DNA of 48,349 bases from the NCBI GenBank assembly GCA_002498365.1, contig DAHB01000001.1:1-48349 (forward strand), read 5' to 3'. The notes under the pieces were generated by a model. It was not told the origin of the DNA. It did not search any database and was given only the letters and a program-made list of their open reading frames with translations. Each line of letters opens with the position of its first letter. Position 1 is the first letter of the stretch. This DNA comes from Methanomassiliicoccaceae archaeon UBA421 (GTDB taxonomy: Archaea; Thermoplasmatota; Thermoplasmata; Methanomassiliicoccales; Methanomethylophilaceae). The position numbers were made by a program, and so were the translations under genes. Shown piece after piece: positions 42,341 to 48,349 of this stretch.

Positions 42341-44185
42341 TCAATTATCTTTCAGATCGTCAAGCGTGTAGTATTTCGCATCGAGCCTCCGCGACAGACT
42401 CTCGGGAACATCGTTCTTCGAATAACCAATGCCTGTGTCGATGACAATCCATTTCAGACCGGGCATGCGCATTTTATCCGCTAGCTCCAGGGCCTCATCG
42501 ATAGGGTCTGCGCCTTCTCTTAGAGGTATATTGGCCCTCCCATCAGTTATGACTATGGCGTAGCATTCCTCCTCTGGGTGCTTCCTCGTGTAGCTAAGCA
42601 TGTACTCGTATGTGAACATGAGGCCTTCCGAAAGCGGCGTCCTGTCTCCTATGCTCAGATTCGCCAACACTTCGGCCACCGATCCCACGTGTTTGGTAGG
42701 TGGCATGATCAACTCTGTATCACCCTCGCTGAATCTGACAATGCCGACCCGATCTCGTCTACTGTGCAGCTTCTCCAGCATAGACATGACGGACGCTTTC
42801 ACGTTGGTCATTCTGCTCCCTATTATCAGAGATCCGCTGGCATCTATCACGAACAGGAGCGTCCTGCGTCTAAGTTCGTGCCTGACTCTGTTTCGGACGT
42901 CCTTCATTTCGATGATGACAGCCATATCAGAAGCGCTCTCTTTTTCTCTTCTATGCTGGAATGGTGCCGCCGCTCTCACCGTAGCGCCCACCGCCAGGTC
43001 CAGAATGCCACCCTGGTACTCTTCCTCGCCGACCGATTTCCCTCTGCTGTTCAGACTTCTGATAGACCTCCGCTCCGCATAGGTACCCTTGTCGATTTCC
43101 GCAATGACATCTATGGCATCAAAACTGTCGCCTACCCTCATGACGAGGTCCTCCTCGCTAACGATGATCGGATCGGCATCCGTGCCGAAGCAGGCAGCTT
43201 CATCGTCTGTTGCGTCTTCGTTTCCCTTTTCCCGATATGCATCGCTGCGTCTTATGACATCTATGAGCATGGACTCCCCTGTGTTCCCGTATTTGTCCTT
43301 TGATTCGCATTCCTCTTTAGTTCTATCCTTCGGACGTCTTTTCCTATGATAGATGCACATCAAAGCGGCCTTCTCGACGTCGGACTCCGAGACCTCCATC
43401 CTGCCGTCGAGCGCCGCCAGTGCGAGCGATACATTGATGGTGGCGAGCTCTCCGCGGTATCCCTGGACGCGATATTTCCTAGCGAGCATGGAAATTGCCC
43501 TCATGAGCATTGTTGGAATCGCGACTTTCGGTAATAAGGCCCTAGCCGCGCTGATATCAAGACGAATATCTATCTCTCCGATCCCGTTCGAAGGACCGAA
43601 TAGGGACTGGCCGTCGCGATATGTGATATTTTCCTCCGCGATTCTTATTCTGATATCTGGGTCCTTCGGCCCGTAGACTTGAACGGACACGTCGAAGTCA
43701 TCCATTATGGTCTGAGGTAGGGATGATTCCAATGGATTCATTGATGCAATCAGTACAGTGCCCATCAGGTATTCTGCGGATACGTTGTTCCTCTCCACTC
43801 TGACGACACCGTCATCCACAGAGCCCAGCAGCATCTTCAGCAACCTATGGTCCAACAATCCCGCATCGTCTAGATACAGGATGTTGCCGTCTGCCCGTAT
43901 CAGGACGCTGTCGTTCAGGCGCACGGATCCATCTCTCAGAAGAGATTCGACGTCCAGGGACCCGAACAACTGTTCATCCGTCACATTGAGAGGTATGTTC
44001 ACAACCTCCCTGTCGGTTATGCTGGCCACAGACCTTGCAAGAACAGTCTTGCCCGTTCCAGACGCCCCCTGTATCAGCAACGTTTTTATCTTGGGATTTA
44101 CGAGCGCACATAGGATCGCCTCTTTGGCTGTGTGCATTTCGTGGATGCCCGAAAAAGGATGTCGGTTCAGAGGGTCGTCAGGCAT
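42341..44185 (-). CDS. ChlD-like AAA+/VWA subunit
   Basis: A 614-residue protein: AAA+ module with Walker A LIQGASGTGKTVLARSV (about 36-52), LYLDDAGLLDHRL (Walker B-like) and an ASMNPLESSLP sensor segment; a charged, low-homology linker (about 285-430); and a C-terminal VWA domain with MIDAS residues in FVIDASGSL, GDRTPLSEG and VITDGRAN. This is the layout of the D subunit of Mg- or Co-chelatase. It overlaps the ChlI-like gene by 19 bases. No large chelatase subunit (ChlH/CobN) is in the window, so the metal and target are open: corrinoid cobalt insertion is likely, a chaperone role possible. Confidence 0.85.
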   Translation of the reverse strand: MPDDPLNRHPFSGIHEMHTAKEAILCALVNPKIKTLLIQGASGTGKTVLARSVASITDREVVNIPLNVTDEQLFGSLDVESLLRDGSVRLNDSVLIRADGNILYLDDAGLLDHRLLKMLLGSVDDGVVRVERNNVSAEYLMGTVLIASMNPLESSLPQTIMDDFDVSVQVYGPKDPDIRIRIAEENITYRDGQSLFGPSNGIGEIDIRLDISAARALLPKVAIPTMLMRAISMLARKYRVQGYRGELATINVSLALAALDGRMEVSESDVEKAALMCIYHRKRRPKDRTKEECESKDKYGNTGESMLIDVIRRSDAYREKGNEDATDDEAACFGTDADPIIVSEEDLVMRVGDSFDAIDVIAEIDKGTYAERRSIRSLNSRGKSVGEEEYQGGILDLAVGATVRAAAPFQHRREKESASDMAVIIEMKDVRNRVRHELRRRTLLFVIDASGSLIIGSRMTNVKASVMSMLEKLHSRRDRVGIVRFSEGDTELIMPPTKHVGSVAEVLANLSIGDRTPLSEGLMFTYEYMLSYTRKHPEEECYAIVITDGRANIPLREGADPIDEALELADKMRMPGLKWIVIDTGIGYSKNDVPESLSRRLDAKYYTLDDLKDN

Positions 44186-45195
44186 CTTCTGAGCTCCTCC
44201 GTGTTGAATGAAGCCTCTTCGAACGAGCGCCTCTTCAGCCTGTGGGCAATGGCCATCTCGGCCACGGAATATATGTCTTCTTTAATGACCTCACATCTGT
44301 TCTGCAGGGCGGCGTTTGCTTTGGCGGCCCTGATGAGAGTGATGTCGGCTCTGTGTCCCTCTATACCGAAATTGAGGCACACAGCCACCGCGGACCTCAT
44401 GCTTCTGTCGCTGATATCCACCTCTGGTAGCAGGTCTATTGCACGACGCACCAAATCGCGGAACTCTAATATCTCAGGCATGGCATCTTCTATATAACCT
44501 TCCGGGTCCGAATCGAACTCCAGCCTTCTCTTTATGACTTCCAGTCTGTGGTCGACATCCTCTTCTCCTCTGACCGTCACAGACAGCCCGAACCTGTCCA
44601 GCAGCTGAGGTCGCAGGCTGCCCTCCTCTGGATTCATGGTGCCAATAAGCACAAACCTGGAAGGGTGCGAGAATGACACGTCTTCCCTTTCTACATAGTT
44701 GACTCCCATGGCCGCCGAGTCCAACAAGAGGTCGACGATATGATCATCCAGAAGGTTCACTTCGTCCACGTATAGAACGTTCCTGTTGGCAGTTCCTAGC
44801 AGCCCAGGCTCAAACCTTCTTTCGCCTTTTTTGAGGATGTGTTCGATATCTATTGTCCCCGATACTCTATCTTCTGTCGCACTGAGGGGGAGTTCTACTA
44901 CGCGGGTCTGATATCTTTCCGTGTTGATCTTCTCGCCATTGGAAACCCTAGACTGGCACTGTGTGCACATCCTCTTAGGATGATCCGGGTCGCAGTGGAA
45001 TACACATCCTTCCACGGACGCGACCGATGGTAGTATATGTGCTATGGATCTCACAATTGTGGACTTGGCGGCCCCCTTCTCACCTCTTATTAGCACGCCC
45101 CCTATCGCTGGGTCCACTATGTTTAACAAGAGGGCTTTCTTCATTTCCTCCTGGCCGACCACCCTTGTAAATGGAAAGACGATGTCTCCACCCAT
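44167..45195 (-). CDS. ChlI-like AAA+ ATPase
   Basis: A 342-residue AAA+ protein similar to Mg-chelatase subunit I: FPFTRVVGQEEMKKALLLN start, Walker A GEKGAAKSTIV (about 38-48), a Cys-rich insert HCDPDHPKRMCTQCQSR typical of archaeal/CobN-linked ChlI, Walker B VLYVDEVNLLDD, and GTMNPEEGSLRPQLLDRFGL (sensor/arginine finger). It drives the ChlD-like partner with which it overlaps. ATG 45195. It is in line with permease 2 and mtbB2, separated from them by 266 bases. Confidence 0.88.
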   Translation of the reverse strand: MGGDIVFPFTRVVGQEEMKKALLLNIVDPAIGGVLIRGEKGAAKSTIVRSIAHILPSVASVEGCVFHCDPDHPKRMCTQCQSRVSNGEKINTERYQTRVVELPLSATEDRVSGTIDIEHILKKGERRFEPGLLGTANRNVLYVDEVNLLDDHIVDLLLDSAAMGVNYVEREDVSFSHPSRFVLIGTMNPEEGSLRPQLLDRFGLSVTVRGEEDVDHRLEVIKRRLEFDSDPEGYIEDAMPEILEFRDLVRRAIDLLPEVDISDRSMRSAVAVCLNFGIEGHRADITLIRAAKANAALQNRCEVIKEDIYSVAEMAIAHRLKRRSFEEASFNTEELRRCLTTL

Positions 45196-45360
45196 ATTAT
45201 TCGGCCCTCCGCAATATAATGGGAATGGATGAAGTTTGTTCAGAACAGGAGCTACTCGGTTCTTTTGATGTGACTGGATTAAGTTTCTGTGAAAAGCAAA
45301 TTATTTTCTCTTGCCCTTGAATGGCCATATTGTAGGTGAATGACGTTAGTGACATATTTC

Positions 45361-45480
45361 CTCCTTGGTAAGAGGTTTGGAAACGGTTTGAGGAAAAACT
45401 GCTAGTTTGATTTCTCAGGTTTTCTAGGTAAGATGTTTGGAAACGGTTTGAGGAAAAACTATTAGTTTGATTTCTCAGGT
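45361..45480 (-). repeat. Tandem 60-base direct repeat overlapping the 3' end of permease 2
   Basis: Units 45361-45420 and 45421-45480 match at 54 of 60 bases; the run from GTTTGGAAACGGTTTGAGG to the end is almost identical. The right unit includes the last six codons and stop of permease 2, so the left unit is a downstream copy of the gene's end. Confidence 0.9.
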
Positions 45481-46865
45481 TTGCTACGCTGAACCATTAT
45501 CCAGATCGGCACGTATATCGATATGATGAATACGGCCATCAGGGTCGACATTGTTCCATACATCTGAAGATTCCAATAGAATAAGCAGGGAATGAGTATG
45601 AACAGCTGATAGAACATTATCACTATCGCCACCCATTTCCAACCCCTCGGTGCGCTCCATCCCCGTTTCAGATCCTTGAATTTTGGATTTGTTTTTGAGA
45701 TGAAATATGCAGCCAGCGCTATTGATATGCCGAATCCGTACGCCATCCCGGATGCGGCGATTATTGGAATCGGATTTCCGACCAAAATAAGCAATATATT
45801 CACAATGAACGCTAACAACATCGTGTAGACCGGTGTTCCGTTCTTGTTCAACTTGGTGAAAAACTTCGGCATCTGCCCGGATCTGGCGAGTGCGTACATA
45901 CTCCTGGATCCTCCCAGGAACCCCGTCTGTATGATCAGCAACATAGCGACGAGCAGGAACCCTACAGCGATAGCAGATCCGAACTCGCCGAAAACCATTA
46001 TGGCGATAGGTACCAAGGTGGCGTAACCGGCATTTTCTATTCCTTCAATCCCCAATGCTCCAAATATGGAGAATGACATGAAGAAATACAATATCAGACA
46101 GATTATTCCGCTAGCAAACAGGGCTTTAGGGACATCAAGAGACGGTTTCTTATACTCGCATCCATAAATGACCGACCCCTCCCATGCGCACGAGCTCCAT
46201 TGAGCGAGACCGAAACATCCCATTAGCATAACAATGTCTACCGTGGACCAGCTCCAAGACGAGGGCAGCCATCCATCGCTTATGTTACTTAACTGGAAGG
46301 CTCCGTTGAAATATGTAGACCCGAGAATGATAAATATGGGTATTATCGCTACGAGCCCGAGCACCAGGCCCGCTCTGGCTCCACCTGACAGTCCACGGAG
46401 GTTAACCAGAGCAAACTCGCCGATTACGACCACACCTATCGTTACGCTGAGAAGCGTGTAGTTCATAGCTGCAAAAAAAGGGAAATAACTCACCAGATAG
46501 TCAGTCATCACTATCGAGAACACGGCGGGCGCAGGCGTCCACGCGAACCAATATCCCCAGGCTCCGAAGGCCGCAATGAATTTTTTCCAGTTATACCTCG
46601 ACGAGTTTTCTGGAGTAATAATCCTATCCACGACATCAGGTATCCCCGAAACATCAGGATACAGCGTTACCAATTCTCCGAAAGCTGTGTTCTGTAAAAA
46701 GCCCTGGATCACCGACACGGTCCAAAGCACTATACTGAATGCCCATAAAATGCCGGAAACATCGTAAACTGAAGGCAGGATAAGAATTGGTATCCCTAGC
46801 ACTATCAGTACGCCCTGCTTCCAAGTAAGCGTTCTCGCCAAACCCTCTCCTCGTGCCTCAGACAA
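45462..46865 (-). CDS. APC-superfamily amine/amino-acid permease (copy 2)
   Basis: A 467-residue transporter with about 12 membrane helices, paralogous to the plus-strand copy at 3267-4697. Matching segments: TWKQGVLIVLGIPILILPS, AQWSSCAWEGSVIYGCEYKKP, QTGFLGGSRSMYALARSGQMP and the C-terminal VPIWIMVQRSKPEKSN. It starts 43 bases after mtbB2 on the same strand, so the two are probably one transcript. Linkage with mtbB in both places supports dimethylamine or another methylamine as substrate (inference). Its stop lies in a tandem repeat. Confidence 0.86.
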   Translation of the reverse strand: MSEARGEGLARTLTWKQGVLIVLGIPILILPSVYDVSGILWAFSIVLWTVSVIQGFLQNTAFGELVTLYPDVSGIPDVVDRIITPENSSRYNWKKFIAAFGAWGYWFAWTPAPAVFSIVMTDYLVSYFPFFAAMNYTLLSVTIGVVVIGEFALVNLRGLSGGARAGLVLGLVAIIPIFIILGSTYFNGAFQLSNISDGWLPSSWSWSTVDIVMLMGCFGLAQWSSCAWEGSVIYGCEYKKPSLDVPKALFASGIICLILYFFMSFSIFGALGIEGIENAGYATLVPIAIMVFGEFGSAIAVGFLLVAMLLIIQTGFLGGSRSMYALARSGQMPKFFTKLNKNGTPVYTMLLAFIVNILLILVGNPIPIIAASGMAYGFGISIALAAYFISKTNPKFKDLKRGWSAPRGWKWVAIVIMFYQLFILIPCLFYWNLQMYGTMSTLMAVFIISIYVPIWIMVQRSKPEKSN

Positions 46866-46907
46866 TTCATCACTCCAGAAAAGAATGGGGGCAATGCCCC
46901 CAGAGGC

Positions 46908-48311
46908 TCATCTCTTCATCCTGTTGCGGTGTGCCTCGCAACAATTGATTTTTATTCCGAGAACCTCCTCAATTTTCAGCTTAGACTGTATGCCTCTCGA
47001 GGCCCGTGGCAGAGCAGTAACCACGCCGATATCTAGCTCCTCCCTGAGATCCCTCATTATACAGGGATCTGAGAGATCGATGGGAGTTACACCGAGCTTG
47101 TCAGCGACATATCTCTTTGCTTCGTCGAGTCTCATGTTCCTCGACAGCTCCATCCTTGCAACAAGGTCTCCAGCTGTCCTCATGCCACCCATCCCGGAAG
47201 CTGCTATGTGAGACAGATAGATTCCTGCGGGGTCTCCCGCACCGATCTAAATGCCATCGGCTCCAGCTATCTCGATCATAGCTTTGCTCGCCCTCGTAGC
47301 AGCCTCTACAGGTGGGACTTCAGACATCGGTATTCCTCCGACGCCCATTCCCATGTTGGGGTGGCAAGGTATTTTCGCTGTTTTGATGCATTCTTTGGTT
47401 ATTGTAACTGCACGTGCAATGTTCCAGGCGGTGCTTTTGCTGGTGTTGGTATTGACCACCGGACCGAAAACATTCACTCCTGCTTTTTCAGCCAGTTTAA
47501 CCTGCTCATGAGGATAGAGGCCTGCGACGACCGTCCCGTCGTACTCGATTGAACCGTGTATTCCAAGAATATTCTCGCCTGCCATTCCCATGATGATGTT
47601 TGCTTCGGGCCTAGCTTTCCTCAAGGCCGATACAGCTTTCAGGGTCCCTACAAATTCGCCGTCTCCTGCTGAAGCGGTGGTATCGAAATCGAATCCATCG
47701 CATCCTGCTTCCTGTAGTTTTACTGCAACAAACTCGCAGTCTCTAGCGACATGTTCGGCAGCAAGCTCTGCCTGCTGCTGGGCCTCTTCGATTTTGAATT
47801 CTCTCATAAGGTCGGGAGGATTGCCATAGGGTCCGTCGGGCTTGTAATAAAGGCCCATGTTGGGCATTGCACCGTAAAGGAGAGGGACAGTCATGAGCAT
47901 CTGAAGCTGCTCCATCGTCTGCATCTCGTGTGCTATTATAGGTTTCACAGCTTTGACGCTGTAATCTGTATGTCCGAGCTCGAAAGTGTCCATCGAGAAT
48001 GCTTTCTCAAATATCAGAGAACCCTCTCTTCTCCCGATCTCTATCCCGTTACCGCATGTTCCATTATCTATGCCGAATCTGTTTGCACCAAAATCCTCAG
48101 TCATTACAACTTCAGAGCCTGTTTCTACGCCGACCACCCTCTGCTTATTGATAATAATCTCGCATATGTGATCAATTTCGCTTGAGCTGAGTTCGGAAAC
48201 ACCTGTGCAATCCACTGCGTTACCTATTCCGTCCTGGATGTCCGCCATGACTTTTTCTTTCGTAGTGTAAAATCTTCTGCCGTCGCCCATATTTGATAAG
48301 AATTCTGTCAT
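46908..48311 (-). CDS. mtbB: Dimethylamine:corrinoid methyltransferase MtbB with in-frame TAG (copy 2)
   Basis: Second MtbB, 467 residues with pyrrolysine codon TAG at 47249-47247. The flanks MIEIAGADGI and IGAGDPAGIYLSH match copy 1, as do NMGLYYKPDGPYGNPPDLM and PNMGMGVGGIPMSEVPP. Start chosen at ATG 48311, because GGGGTGA (48323-48317) is the same ribosome site as before copy 1 and the resulting length equals copy 1; GTG 48320 and ATG 48317 overlap that site. Transcribed towards permease 2. It differs from copy 1 at many positions, so it is an established paralogue. Confidence 0.95.
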
Positions 48312-48316
48312 TTGCA

Positions 48317-48349
48317 TCACCCCAGGAGCGCCTTCGCCTTCCCGACCTG
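48317..48349 (-). CDS. mtbC: 3' end of a second probable mtbC (partial)
   Basis: Codes for the same QVGKAKALLG and TGA as bases 1-33; 32 of 33 bases agree. It precedes mtbB2 as the left copy precedes mtbB1, so each mtbB is probably preceded by its own mtbC outside the window. Confidence 0.6.
   Translation of the reverse strand, partial: QVGKAKALLG

Noticed and set aside
45361..45480. Repeat as a CRISPR array
   Set aside because: Only two adjacent 60-base units without spacers and no cas genes.

Overview
The window comes from a methylotrophic, hydrogen-dependent methanogen of the order Methanomassiliicoccales (Thermoplasmata-related Archaea). The evidence is five methylamine methyltransferase genes interrupted by in-frame TAG codons, a pyrrolysine cassette with a short PylS lacking the N-terminal domain, a tRNA-Pyl with the odd anatomy of this order, archaeal-type promoters, and strong GGAGGTGA-like ribosome binding sites. 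The genus cannot be fixed from sequence alone. Both ends stop in the same 3' end of a probable mtbC gene, in inverted orientation, which suggests the contig was cut at a duplicated gene.

Layout. 1-4.7 kb: mtbC end, mtbB1 (TAG at 1102), then a permease group (DMT permease, small winged-helix protein, an untracked 52-residue membrane protein, APC permease). 4.7-10.75 kb: mttC-mttB-mtmC-mtmB1, then mtmB2 with its own promoter and leader. 10.8-16.5 kb: pylT-pylS-pylB-pylC-pylD-ramA. These parts fit one pathway: permeases import methylamines; MttB, MtbB and MtmB, each carrying pyrrolysine, methylate the corrinoid proteins MttC, MtbC and MtmC; RamA reactivates the corrinoid; PylBCD make pyrrolysine and PylS loads it on tRNA-CUA. 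MtbA and MCR are outside the window.

16.5-25.2 kb is a variable region: a Cys-rich small protein beside ramA, an ACT regulator, and a cluster resembling SipW/TasA systems (a signal peptidase I with several secreted proteins sharing a GYSA-type signal end and a VTN..N box). One paralogue is frameshifted and one is short. The region also holds remnants of a cation efflux transporter and an IS5-like transposase, plus an acetate-type permease and an isocitrate/isopropylmalate dehydrogenase. 25.2-32 kb: an MMPL exporter, ferredoxin, methyltransferase, AlbA_2 regulator, QueG-like protein and flavodoxin-ferredoxin fusion.

32-40 kb: metY, then a tight seven-gene operon from glutamyl-tRNA to sirohydrochlorin (Met8-like, hemA, hemB, hemL, hemC, cobA, hemD), which supplies the precursor of corrinoids and F430. 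40-42.3 kb: an AT-rich pair, marR and an alpha/beta hydrolase with Cys at the nucleophile position. 42.3-48.3 kb (minus strand): mtbB2, a second APC permease and a ChlI/ChlD-like AAA+ pair.

The most unusual items are pylB, which has no ATG/GTG/TTG start and is the only gene here ending in TAG; the SipW/TasA-like cluster with a repeated upstream 14-mer; the mttC leader hairpin; and the Cys-nucleophile hydrolase.
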